From the NCBI GenBank assembly GCA_902566315.1, contig CACFIL010000003.1, positions 20,654-84,653 of the forward strand: a stretch of 64,000 nucleotides of DNA, written 5' to 3'. This document shows, piece by piece, positions 39,822 through 49,359 of this stretch (its first letter is position 1; the number at the start of each line of letters is the position of its first letter). Source of the DNA: an uncultured Pelagibacteraceae bacterium. Lineage in GTDB: Bacteria > Pseudomonadota > Alphaproteobacteria > Pelagibacterales > Pelagibacteraceae. Made by a program: the position numbers and the translations under genes. The notes below the pieces were generated by a model. The model worked only from the letters and a program-made list of their open reading frames with translations, did no database searches and was not told the DNA's origin.

Positions 39822-41006
39822 TTATCTTAATTTTTTCTTATGAAAGTTAATAAATCTTTCTACATTTGATTTATTAAAAGTTTTATTTTCTTCGAAAGAA
39901 ACTTTTTTCATCGAGTAAGCATTACTGGAAGTTTGTCTCGATTGAATTGTAATATTACCTTTATAAAGTTTTAGTCTAACTGATCCATTTACTTTATTTC
40001 TTTTTAAATCGACTATTTTTTGAAGTTTAAATCTTTCCTTAGAATACCAATAACCATTGTAAACAAGCTCTGCATACCTTGGCATAACCTCATCTTTTTT
40101 ATGCATTGTATTTTTGTCTAGAGTAACAGATTCTATTGCTCTGTGTGCAACAAGCAATAATGTTCCTCCAGGAGTTTCATAAACTCCTCTAGACTTTATT
40201 CCAATAAATCTATTCTCGACTAAATCCACTCTTCCTATTCCATTTCTTCCAGCTAATAGATTTAATTTATCCAAAACTTTTGCTGGAGATAATTTTTTTC
40301 CATTTAAACCAACAGGGTCACCATTTTTGTAATTAATAGTAATAAAGCTTGGTTTATTTGGAGCCTTTTCAGGGGAAGTTGTTCTTTGAAAAATAAATTC
40401 AGGTGCAGAATTTTTAGGATTTTCTAAAACTTTTCCCTCTGTTGAAGTATGAAATAAGTTATCATCAACTGAGAAAGGTGGTGCACCTTTTTTATCTTTT
40501 GGAATTGGTATTCCATGTTTTTTTGCATAATTGATTAGATCTGTTCTTGATTTTAATTTCCAAATTCTCCATGGCGCAATTATTTTAATTTTAGGACCAA
40601 AGTAATGATACCCTAGTTCAAATCTTACTTGATCATTTCCTTTTCCTGTTGAACCATGTGAGACAGCATAAGCATTAAATTTTTTAGCTACTCTAATTTG
40701 ATCTTTTGCAATCAGTGGTCTTGCAATAGATGTTCCTAATAAATAAACACCCTCATAAAGAGCATGACCTCTTATCATAGGATACACATAATCTTTAACA
40801 AAAATGTTTTTTAGATCTTGAATTATGATTTTTTTAACTCCCAATTTTTTTGCATTCTTTATTATTTTTTTTCTATCTATTTCCTGCCCAACATCAGCAG
40901 TGTAGGCTATAACTTCAGCATCGTAATTTTCTTGAAGCCATTTAAGAATGATAGACGTATCCAAACCACCTGAATAGGCGAGTACAATCCTCTTTTGTTT
41001 TTTCAT
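39822..41006 (-). CDS. argG: Argininosuccinate synthase
   Basis: RIVLAYSGGLDTSIILKWLQENYDAEVIAYTADVGQ. Confidence 0.97.
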   Translation of the reverse strand: MKKQKRIVLAYSGGLDTSIILKWLQENYDAEVIAYTADVGQEIDRKKIIKNAKKLGVKKIIIQDLKNIFVKDYVYPMIRGHALYEGVYLLGTSIARPLIAKDQIRVAKKFNAYAVSHGSTGKGNDQVRFELGYHYFGPKIKIIAPWRIWKLKSRTDLINYAKKHGIPIPKDKKGAPPFSVDDNLFHTSTEGKVLENPKNSAPEFIFQRTTSPEKAPNKPSFITINYKNGDPVGLNGKKLSPAKVLDKLNLLAGRNGIGRVDLVENRFIGIKSRGVYETPGGTLLLVAHRAIESVTLDKNTMHKKDEVMPRYAELVYNGYWYSKERFKLQKIVDLKRNKVNGSVRLKLYKGNITIQSRQTSSNAYSMKKVSFEENKTFNKSNVERFINFHKKKLR

Positions 41007-41519
41007 TTAAGTGCAGCTTTTTTTTGCAGCGTTATAAGCTTTTGTAAAACCCATCAATGAATAGTCATCTGAAGTTTTTGTGCCACTTTGTTTGTATGCT
41101 GTTATCATTAATCTAGATGCCTTTTTCATTCTTTTAATAATTTTTTGCTCTGTTTTCCCGCTTGAAATCCATGCAAATTTATTTTGTGGTAAATCAAATT
41201 CAAATTTAGACTTGCCTGATGTGGCTAAAATTGCATTTTGTGGATTAAAATCGTAACCAGATGTTATGCTTACTTCATCAGAAATCTTATCCTCAGGTCT
41301 AAATGATACAAATAATCTTGCTTCTCTATTGCTTGCCTTAGGAGATTGGCTTACTGGTATCGAATAAGCAAAACAGATTTTTCCAGTTTCATTAAAAACT
41401 GCAACAGCATTCCAATCTTTGAATGTACCTAATTTTGTTAAATCTTCAGACTGAGCAAAGGTTATTAAAAATACAGATAATATTAGTGTTTTTACAATTA
41501 TTTTTTTAATTATGGACAT
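41007..41519 (-). CDS. Invasion-associated locus B (IalB) family protein
   Basis: Signal peptide, FKDWNAVAVFNETGKICFAYSIP...ARLFVSFRPEDKISDEVSITSGYDF. Confidence 0.75.
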   Translation of the reverse strand: MSIIKKIIVKTLILSVFLITFAQSEDLTKLGTFKDWNAVAVFNETGKICFAYSIPVSQSPKASNREARLFVSFRPEDKISDEVSITSGYDFNPQNAILATSGKSKFEFDLPQNKFAWISSGKTEQKIIKRMKKASRLMITAYKQSGTKTSDDYSLMGFTKAYNAAKKSCT

Positions 41520-42544
41520 GGATTAGGATATTTTTTTTGTACATTGTTTATTTCTTTTATTACTTCACTATCAAGTTTCACTTTTACACTTTCTACGTTA
41601 GTTTTCAACTGCTCCATAGTTGTTGCTCCAATAATTACACTAGTCATAAAGTCTTGTACTTCACAGAATTTTATAGACATTTGACTCATATCCAGATCAA
41701 ATTTTTGACTAATTTTGTAATAATCTTCAACAGCCTCTTCCATATTTGGTTTTCTATACCTTGTCCAAAAATCAAAATCTCTTTCCATTCTTGATCCTTT
41801 TGGAAATTGTTTATTCCTATATTTGCCTGTTAAATAACCACTAGCTAAAGGTGAATATGACAAACAACCTATATTTTCCCTTATAGATACTTCTGCTAAG
41901 CCAACTTCATAAGACCTATTTAATAAACTGTATGGATTTTGAATTGACATCATTCTTGGTAGATCTTTGTCTTTAGCAAGTTGAAGATAATTCATAACTC
42001 CCCATGGGGTTTCATTTGACAAACCAACATACCTAATTTTGCCTTCCTTAATAAATTTTTTTAAATTTTCCAATACATCTTCAAATTTATTCCAGTCATT
42101 TTCTTTGTGCTCGTAACCCAATCTTCCAAAGTTATTCACGTTTCTTTCAGGCCAATGTAATTGATAAAGATCAATATAATCAGTTTTTAATCTCTTTAGA
42201 CTTCCATGAAGAGCATCCGCTAAGTTTTTGCCTGTAAAACTATTTTCTCCATTTCTCATATATTTTCTACTAGGACCACCTACTTTGGATGCGAGTATTA
42301 CGTCTTTTCTTTTTTTTGTTTTTTCAAACCAATTTCCAATTATAGTTTCTGTATGACCGTATGTTTCAGCTTTTGGTGGAACTGCATAAAGTTCAGCTGT
42401 ATCCCAAAAATTTACTCCATTATCTAAAGAGTAATCCATTTGTTCAAATGCCTCATTTTGGCTATTTTGTTCACCCCAAGTCATTGTCCCAAGACAGATT
42501 GTACTTACATTTAGCTCTGTATTTCCTAGTTTTTTATAATTCAT
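41510..42544 (-). CDS. Aldo/keto reductase (Tas-like)
   Basis: MNYKKLGNTELNVSTICLGTMTWGEQNSQNEAFEQMDYSLDNGVNFWDTAELYAVPPKAETYG. Confidence 0.92.
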   Translation of the reverse strand: MNYKKLGNTELNVSTICLGTMTWGEQNSQNEAFEQMDYSLDNGVNFWDTAELYAVPPKAETYGHTETIIGNWFEKTKKRKDVILASKVGGPSRKYMRNGENSFTGKNLADALHGSLKRLKTDYIDLYQLHWPERNVNNFGRLGYEHKENDWNKFEDVLENLKKFIKEGKIRYVGLSNETPWGVMNYLQLAKDKDLPRMMSIQNPYSLLNRSYEVGLAEVSIRENIGCLSYSPLASGYLTGKYRNKQFPKGSRMERDFDFWTRYRKPNMEEAVEDYYKISQKFDLDMSQMSIKFCEVQDFMTSVIIGATTMEQLKTNVESVKVKLDSEVIKEINNVQKKYPNPCP

Positions 42545-42615
42545 AATTTATGTAGTATTTGTTACATTTATTTTGACGACTTGAAAATCTTAAAAAAAAA
42601 TCTTATATAAACAAT

Positions 42616-43374
42616 ATGGAATTCAATAAAGATAATATTTTAAACAAAGCAACAACAGCCAAACAAACTGTTGTTATGGATGAGGGCTTAAGAGCCTACA
42701 TGCTTAAAGTTTATAACTACATGGCGACTGGTGTTTTGCTTACTGGAATAATAGCACTTTTATCATTTAAAATGTCTGTTGTAACAGATCCAAATGGAGC
42801 AATTGTTGGATTAACAGAATTTGGAAATGCAATTTATTTATCAGGTTTAAAATGGATTGTAATGTTAGCCCCATTAGGAATTGTATTTTACATGAGTTTT
42901 GGAATTAATAAAATGAGTGCTTCAAAAGCTCAGACAACTTTCTGGATATTTGCTGCATTAATGGGATTATCACTTTCATCAATATTACTTGTTTATACAG
43001 GTTTAAGTGTAACAAGAGTATTCTTTATTTCTTCAGCAACGTTTGGCGCAATGAGCATCTATGGTTACACGACTAAAAGAGATTTGACTAAGATGGGATC
43101 CTTTTTAATGATGGGTTTAATAGGGATCATAATTGCATCAATAGTTAACATATTCTTAAAATCTTCAATGATGTATTTTGCAATATCAATAATTGGTGTT
43201 TTAGTTTTTGTTGGCTTAACTGCATACGATACACAAAAAATTAAGAATATGTATGCAGCATCTGACAGCGGTGAGTTAATTGGTAAAAAAGCTGTTATGG
43301 GTGCTTTAACTTTATACTTAGACTTTATAAACCTATTTATAATGCTTTTAAGATTATTTGGCCAAAGAAGATAA
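42616..43374 (+). CDS. Bax inhibitor-1/YccA family membrane protein
   Basis: LRAYMLKVYNYMATGVLLTGIIAL...GLTAYDTQKIKNMY...ALTLYLDFINLFIMLLRLFGQRR. Confidence 0.95.
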   Translation: MEFNKDNILNKATTAKQTVVMDEGLRAYMLKVYNYMATGVLLTGIIALLSFKMSVVTDPNGAIVGLTEFGNAIYLSGLKWIVMLAPLGIVFYMSFGINKMSASKAQTTFWIFAALMGLSLSSILLVYTGLSVTRVFFISSATFGAMSIYGYTTKRDLTKMGSFLMMGLIGIIIASIVNIFLKSSMMYFAISIIGVLVFVGLTAYDTQKIKNMYAASDSGELIGKKAVMGALTLYLDFINLFIMLLRLFGQRR

Positions 43375-43498
43375 ACCCCTAGTTGTAGATATTTCATCTA
43401 ATAATACCTTACAGAATTAAAAATCTACATTTCTGGTATGTGTTTGATGCACGACATTTTTCTATGATAATACCTTTAATTAAATTACAGTTGAAATT

Positions 43499-45727
43499 GT
43501 GATTAAACTAAAACAATTATTCTTAATATCGCTAACTTCACTTTTTTTGTCAGCTTGTGGAGGTGGAGGTGGAGGCAGTAGTGGTAGTAGTGGGAGTTCT
43601 GTGGCAACAACTTGCTCTACTTCTACATCATCTTTCTGTACTTCAGAATTCAATGCAAATTACGGTTTAGTAACAACAAAAGCTTATGAAGCTTTTGACG
43701 ATGGTTATGATGGAGATGGCATTAAGGTTGCTGTATTGGATGGCGGCTTTGATACTAGCCATGCCGATTTGGACGCAAATATAATCACAGGTTATGATGA
43801 AGAAGATGACAATAATACTCCAAATGCCGATAGTCATAATACAACAATGGCTGGACATGGAACTCATGTAGCTGGAATTATAGCGGCAGAGAGAAATGGA
43901 ACTGGAATGATGGGCATTGCTTACAATGCATCAATAATGCCAATTAAAGTTTTTCAAGATAGTGGAACATTTGTTACTGGTGGGATTCAAAATTCAATAA
44001 ATTATGCAACAGACAACGATGCAATTGCTTTAAATAATAGTTGGGGCACATCTAGAACAGTTAATGCGACTTGTAGTGGTGTGAGTTGTTATGTAGTCGT
44101 TCCAGCAGAAAGCACAACAGGAGGTTTTAGTGCTGCTGAAAGAACAGCATGGGCAAGTGTAGCAACTGATAATAATGTTGTGGTCTTTGCGGCTGGTAAT
44201 AATGGTATGAATTCAGTAAATGGACAAGTGAAAGCATATAGATCTAGTGATGATTCTTACTTACGATCATATGATTCTCAAGTAGTAGTGGATGCTCTCA
44301 GTGCTGTGTCATATGTAAATAGATCAACGCAAGAAGCGCAGTATGCTGCTAACGTTTCAGCAGTCGCACAAAATTGGTTAAATGTAATTTCAGTAGACAG
44401 CACGAATACTATTTCAAGTTTTAGTAATGCATGTGGAAATACTAAAGCATATTGTATAGCAGCACCTGGATCCTCTATTTATTCTACATTACCAACAGAT
44501 TTAGCTACATCTGGATATGGAACATATAATGGTACGTCTATGGCAGCGCCACATGTTTCGGGAGCAATTGCAGTCATGAAAGAAAAATGGCCAAACTTAA
44601 CTGGGGCACAAATAGTTGATTTAATTATAAGTAGTGCAACTGATTTAGGAGATAGTGGTGTTGATGAGGTTTATGGTGTTGGTATGCTAAATATGGCAGG
44701 AGCCATGACCGCAACTACAGCTCAAAGTTTTTCCTATGTCGACTCGAATGGGGAACTTAAAAAAATATCAAAAGAAGGAAGTAGAATAAAAACTAACTCT
44801 ATACTTAGTAATCTTTCTTCAGGCAATGCTGCCATTGGATTCGTTGACAGTTACGATAGAGTTTACTCCAATAGATCTACTCAATTCAATTCTTTAAAGT
44901 CGGACAGGCTCACAGATGAGCAAAATTTCTTTAAGTTTAGAAATGGTTTTACTGATGCAAATCTGATTAATTCGAATTTAAACTTAAATTTTGGATTCGC
45001 TGATTACGGCAATAATCAAAATAAGTTTGATTTAAAACATAGGTCATATCCTTTTCAAGTTGATGAGTATCAAAATATTTTTTTAGGTGATGATATAATG
45101 AGCTTAGGATTTTTGACTAATCAAACATCATTATTATCAAATTTATTAGATAATAATAATAATTTTTTGATTAAAACAAATTTTTCAAAAATAAAAAAAA
45201 ATTCAATAAATTCATTATCTGTGGGTTTTGGGTATGAACATGACACAATTTTAAATTCAGAATTTAGTGGAGCTTTTGAAACAAAAAATAATACAACTTT
45301 TTATGCGAATTTCATTAGAGATCAAAGATTGACCGAGAAAGATAATTTGTACTTTAAACTTGGTTATGGTCATACCAAATCTAATTTTGAAAATGAAGAA
45401 TTTTTTCATTTGTCTGATTTAGTTACAAGTACCGCAGCAATAGGATACGTCCACTCTGAAAAAACAAATAAATTTGCTTTATCTGTAGAAGCTCCATTAT
45501 CAGTTATGTCTGGAAGTGCCAAATATTACAGTGTTTCTGGTTATGACAATGATGGTAATTACAAGAATGGCTCAAATTCAATAGACTTAAAACCATATGA
45601 GCAAGAATTTAAACTTAGTGTGTACTATGATAAATCTATTGATGAAAATACAAACTATGGAATTGAATTATATCAAAGCAATATGGGAAACAATAACATA
45701 CAAGTTATCTATTCTAAGAGTTTTTAG
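43499..45727 (+). CDS. S8 subtilisin-like serine protease, lipoprotein-type signal, probable C-terminal autotransporter/OM barrel (GTG start)
   Basis: Lipobox LSACGGGGGGSSGSSGSS; triad regions VAVLDGGFDTSHADL (D), GHGTHVAGI (H), YNGTSMAAPHVSGA (S); beta-rich C-terminus ending in IQVIYSKSF. Confidence 0.88.
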   Translation: MIKLKQLFLISLTSLFLSACGGGGGGSSGSSGSSVATTCSTSTSSFCTSEFNANYGLVTTKAYEAFDDGYDGDGIKVAVLDGGFDTSHADLDANIITGYDEEDDNNTPNADSHNTTMAGHGTHVAGIIAAERNGTGMMGIAYNASIMPIKVFQDSGTFVTGGIQNSINYATDNDAIALNNSWGTSRTVNATCSGVSCYVVVPAESTTGGFSAAERTAWASVATDNNVVVFAAGNNGMNSVNGQVKAYRSSDDSYLRSYDSQVVVDALSAVSYVNRSTQEAQYAANVSAVAQNWLNVISVDSTNTISSFSNACGNTKAYCIAAPGSSIYSTLPTDLATSGYGTYNGTSMAAPHVSGAIAVMKEKWPNLTGAQIVDLIISSATDLGDSGVDEVYGVGMLNMAGAMTATTAQSFSYVDSNGELKKISKEGSRIKTNSILSNLSSGNAAIGFVDSYDRVYSNRSTQFNSLKSDRLTDEQNFFKFRNGFTDANLINSNLNLNFGFADYGNNQNKFDLKHRSYPFQVDEYQNIFLGDDIMSLGFLTNQTSLLSNLLDNNNNFLIKTNFSKIKKNSINSLSVGFGYEHDTILNSEFSGAFETKNNTTFYANFIRDQRLTEKDNLYFKLGYGHTKSNFENEEFFHLSDLVTSTAAIGYVHSEKTNKFALSVEAPLSVMSGSAKYYSVSGYDNDGNYKNGSNSIDLKPYEQEFKLSVYYDKSIDENTNYGIELYQSNMGNNNIQVIYSKSF

Positions 45728-45953
45728 TTTATTTTTAGTTTCTTTAATTTTAATTGGATGTGAAAAAACCAATATAGAAAGTATTAAAATTGATGATGAT
45801 CTGATGTTAATGCCTGGTCCAAAAGATAGTAGAGGTTGCACTCAATTTGTATTAAAATCTAAATTAGGAAACCCAACCATACAAATTATTTATTTTGTTG
45901 ATAAAAATGGAAACTACTCAGCTAATCAGGATGAAATAAAAAATTGTATTTGA
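45657..45953 (+). CDS. Small putative lipoprotein overlapping the 3' end of the protease gene in another frame
   Basis: RVFSLFLVSLILIGCEKTNIESIKIDDDLMLMPGPKDSRGCTQFVLKSKLGNPTIQIIYFVDKNGNYSANQDEIKNCI; lipobox LIGC; start uncertain (ORF opens at 45597). Confidence 0.6.
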   Translation: MELNYIKAIWETITYKLSILRVFSLFLVSLILIGCEKTNIESIKIDDDLMLMPGPKDSRGCTQFVLKSKLGNPTIQIIYFVDKNGNYSANQDEIKNCI

Positions 45954-45955
45954 CT

Positions 45956-46513
45956 TCAACCATTCTTAAAAATTTCAATTGAACTTAAAATTTTGTGAAT
46001 ATTTTTGTGTTTAAGTTTTATTTCTGTTGAGCACCCGACTCCATTTAATAATTGTCTATATAAATTATTATTATTTTTCATAGTTCCAGCAACAAATATT
46101 AAACATTTTTCACCTTTTAATTTTTTATTTTCAAAAATTCGATAATAAAACACATTTTTTTTATTTATATCAATAAATGAGTAAATATCGGTCAATTGAG
46201 TAGGTTGTAAGTTTTTCATATAAGATAATTTTTTTTTAGAAATTAAATCAAGTTTACTATACGTGCTAAAGAATTGATTATTTTTATCTGATGTTCTGAG
46301 TGTTATTTCAATAAATGAGTTTTTCTCGATATAATTTATAAAATAAAAAAAAATATTATCTTTAATCAGATAAGTTTTTTTTTCTTGAATATCCCTATTT
46401 TTTAAAAATATATTTTCTAGATCGATTTTTACTTCAAATTTGGGCTTATCCTCAGCTATTGTATTATTAAAAATTAATAAAAATAAAAAATTTAAAAATA
46501 AGATACTCCTCAT
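45956..46513 (-). CDS. Secreted hypothetical protein
   Basis: Signal peptide MRSILFLNFLFLLIFNNTIA; no recognised domain. Confidence 0.55.
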   Translation of the reverse strand: MRSILFLNFLFLLIFNNTIAEDKPKFEVKIDLENIFLKNRDIQEKKTYLIKDNIFFYFINYIEKNSFIEITLRTSDKNNQFFSTYSKLDLISKKKLSYMKNLQPTQLTDIYSFIDINKKNVFYYRIFENKKLKGEKCLIFVAGTMKNNNNLYRQLLNGVGCSTEIKLKHKNIHKILSSIEIFKNG

Positions 46514-46524
46514 TAAAAATTAAA

Positions 46525-46863
46525 TTAAAGATTTTTCCACTTAGTGTGGGAAAGTAAATTTTTTAAATCAGAAGAATTTTTTAAAATTTTCCCATTCGTG
46601 TCTGTTATTAAGTATTTTAGATTTTTATTCGATGGCTTAAAATTTTTACAAATTTTATATATCGCATTTTCAGCTGCATTTTTAAAAACACTAAAACTTA
46701 CTTGTTTTGATGAAATTGAAAGGCCATAATCTTTCCAAGAACCGTTTGATACCATCTTTGCATATAAGTTTAATATAATTTTTAGTTCTTCTTTTTTAAA
46801 AAAATATCTTTGGTTTTCTTCTTTAAGATCATTATTTATGACAAGTTTTAAATTTCTACTCAT
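46525..46863 (-). CDS. DUF2794 family protein
   Basis: FFKKEELKIILNLYAKMVSNGSWKDYGLSISSKQVSFSVFKNAAENAIYKICK. Confidence 0.75.
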   Translation of the reverse strand: MSRNLKLVINNDLKEENQRYFFKKEELKIILNLYAKMVSNGSWKDYGLSISSKQVSFSVFKNAAENAIYKICKNFKPSNKNLKYLITDTNGKILKNSSDLKNLLSHTKWKNL

Positions 46864-47407
46864 TCAATTTATATTTATTTATTAAGCCGATTTGGAATGC
46901 TGTAAAAATAAAGGTTATTGGCAGCATTCCCCAAACTTTAAAGTTTACCCAAAATTCTTCAGATTGAGTTCTCCAAATTATTTCATTTAAAATTGCCAGA
47001 GCAAAAAAGAAATAAGTCCATCTTTTATTTAAAATTTCCCATCCTTCATTACTTAAGGGCATAGATTTTCCAAGTAATTTTTTTAAAACTGGCTCATTTG
47101 TAAAGTATTTGCCAAACATTAATGCAAGACCAAACAAAATATTTATTATTGTTGGCTTCATGTAAATAAATATAGGGTCGTCAAAATAAATTGTTAACCC
47201 ACCAAATAATGTGATCAATATTCCACTTATTAGTGGCACTTTTGGAATTGTTTTTTCAACAATCCACATAATTAAAACTGCTATGATAGTTGCAACTATA
47301 AGTGGAGGTATTGCAACAATTAAATTTTTATCATTGTTATAATAAAAATAAAAAAATATTACTAAAGGCCCTAAATCAGTTACAAATTTCAAAATAGATT
47401 TATTCAC
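46856..47407 (-). CDS. Inner membrane-spanning protein YciB / septation protein A
   Basis: LKFVTDLGPLVIFFYFYY...TLFGGLTIYFDDPIFIYMKPTIINILFGLALMFG...WTYFFFALAILNEIIWR. Confidence 0.93.
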   Translation of the reverse strand: MNKSILKFVTDLGPLVIFFYFYYNNDKNLIVAIPPLIVATIIAVLIMWIVEKTIPKVPLISGILITLFGGLTIYFDDPIFIYMKPTIINILFGLALMFGKYFTNEPVLKKLLGKSMPLSNEGWEILNKRWTYFFFALAILNEIIWRTQSEEFWVNFKVWGMLPITFIFTAFQIGLINKYKLNE

Positions 47408-47484
47408 TGCTACATATTAGCAGAATAATAAAACATTCACATTTTTTTTATTGATTTTTATTTTTAAATATCCATATTTATTAT

Positions 47485-47805
47485 GTGAGTATTCAAAAAG
47501 GAAAATTTTCTATCGGAGACGTTGTAAAACATAAGCACTTCGACTTTAGAGGTGTAATTTATGATGTTGATTTTGAGTTTAATAATTCAGAGGAATGGTA
47601 TCAATCAATACCAAAAAATGTTAGACCCAGAAAAGACCAACCATTCTATCATTTGTTAGCTGAAAATGACGAAATCACTTACGAAGCATACGTTTCTGAG
47701 CAAAATTTATTAGTGGATGACTCAGATGAACCAATTAAACACCCTCTAATCAATGAGATATTCTCAGGGAAAAAAGGCTCCGGTTACTTTAAGCCTTCTA
47801 ATTAA
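47485..47805 (+). CDS. hspQ: HspQ/YccV-like heat shock protein (GTG start)
   Basis: FSIGDVVKHKHFDFRGVIYDVDFEFNNSEEWY...PFYHLLAENDEITYEAYVSEQNLL. Confidence 0.9.
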   Translation: MSIQKGKFSIGDVVKHKHFDFRGVIYDVDFEFNNSEEWYQSIPKNVRPRKDQPFYHLLAENDEITYEAYVSEQNLLVDDSDEPIKHPLINEIFSGKKGSGYFKPSN

Positions 47806-47987
47806 GCTAATTTACATTATTTAAACACATTTCGTGCAAACCTTCGTCATAGATTATGTCTAACATAAATTATATTTTGACCAAGGATGCTTTAATCCCA
47901 TTTATTTTATCTCCCTCTGTGTTCTTGGTCAGAATAACCCACCAGAAAAATTTTCATAATTTAAATTTGTGTTATAGATAACAGAAA

Positions 47988-48695
47988 ATGTTTAAGTATT
48001 TAAAACCAAACAACTTATTAAAAATAATAAATAAAACACAAAAGTATGTATTTATTATTTTTTTAGCAATTATAAGCATTGGTCTTGTTGAGGCATTAAT
48101 ACTTTCTCCTGAAGACTATAAACAAAGCGACTCAGTGAGAATTATGTATGTCCATGTCCCAGCAGCTTGGATTTCTCTTGGAATTTTTTCTTTAATTGCT
48201 GTTTTGTCATTTGGTATTTTAGTTTTTAAAAATAAAAATCTTTCTTTAATAACAAAAAGCTTGGCACCATCTGGTTTTGTCTTTAACGTTATTGCTTTGG
48301 TTACAGGATCTATCTGGGGTAAACCTACTTGGGGAACCTGGTGGGCATGGGATGCAAGAATAACATCAATGTTATTACTTGCTTTTTTCTATTTGATGTT
48401 TCTTCTAAGTTGGAGGGTAACTGACAATGAGGAAAAAGCTGTAAAGATTAGTTCGTACATAGCAATAATAGGTTTAATAAATGTCCCTATAATCAAATTT
48501 TCTGTTGAATGGTGGTCAACATTGCACCAACCTTCGTCAGTAAATATTTTTACAGAAACTTCTATTCATGCTTCCATGTTGTTACCTTTAGGTATAATGA
48601 CTGCGGCATTTGCACTTTTTTCGCTTTTGATATTTTTGATGAAATATAATACAGAACTGATAAAAATAAAAAACAAAGGATTAGATAGATTATGA
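47988..48695 (+). CDS. ccmC: Heme exporter CcmC
   Basis: MYVHVPAAWISLG...GSIWGKPTWGTWWAWDARITSMLLL...WWSTLHQPSS. Confidence 0.97.
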   Translation: MFKYLKPNNLLKIINKTQKYVFIIFLAIISIGLVEALILSPEDYKQSDSVRIMYVHVPAAWISLGIFSLIAVLSFGILVFKNKNLSLITKSLAPSGFVFNVIALVTGSIWGKPTWGTWWAWDARITSMLLLAFFYLMFLLSWRVTDNEEKAVKISSYIAIIGLINVPIIKFSVEWWSTLHQPSSVNIFTETSIHASMLLPLGIMTAAFALFSLLIFLMKYNTELIKIKNKGLDRL

Positions 48696-48925
48696 TTAAC
48701 GAAGTTTTATACATGAATGGATATGGTCTCTATGTATGGTCTTCTTTTGCATTTACTCTTTCTTGTTTCTGTATTTTATATTCAGTAATTAAACTTCAAT
48801 TAGTTAAAGAGCAAAAGAAATTTAGGGCTCGTTTTGAAAGTTTAGAGACTGATAAAATTGAAATAGCAAAAAAACAAGAAACTTATAAAGAAATACTAGC
48901 TACTTCATCTACATCTAAAATTTAA
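48692..48925 (+). CDS. ccmD: Heme exporter CcmD
   Basis: [33 protein letters not shown]; between ccmC and ccmE. Confidence 0.8.
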   Translation: MINEVLYMNGYGLYVWSSFAFTLSCFCILYSVIKLQLVKEQKKFRARFESLETDKIEIAKKQETYKEILATSSTSKI

Positions 48926-48936
48926 TTTTTATTTTC

Positions 48937-49359
48937 ATGTATGGTAAAAAAGTTAAATTAAGAGCCATCTTTATATTATCTATATTCTTTTCATCAATCT
49001 TAATTGTTTTTTTAGTTTTTAAATCCCTTGAGGAAAACGTTGTTTATTTTAAATCACCTACAGAAATAAAAAATTTAACAGAGTTGACAGCAAAAAAAAT
49101 AAGAGTCGGCGGGATGGTTAAAGAAAAATCAATTAATGTTAACCAGTCAGAAGTTAACTTTGTAATCACTGACTTTAAAAATGAATTAGTCGTTAATTAT
49201 AGTGGTTCCGTTCCAAATTTATTTGAAGAAGGAAAAGGAGTTGTGGCTGAAGGTTTTTTAAAAGATCGTAATTTTTTAACTGCAGTTAAAATATTAGCAA
49301 AACATGATGAAAATTATATGCCACCCGAGGTGGAAGAGGCATTAAAAGAGAGTAATTAA
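48937..49359 (+). CDS. ccmE: Cytochrome c maturation protein CcmE
   Basis: [11 protein letters not shown]...[22 protein letters not shown]...[12 protein letters not shown]. Confidence 0.97.
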   Translation: MYGKKVKLRAIFILSIFFSSILIVFLVFKSLEENVVYFKSPTEIKNLTELTAKKIRVGGMVKEKSINVNQSEVNFVITDFKNELVVNYSGSVPNLFEEGKGVVAEGFLKDRNFLTAVKILAKHDENYMPPEVEEALKESN

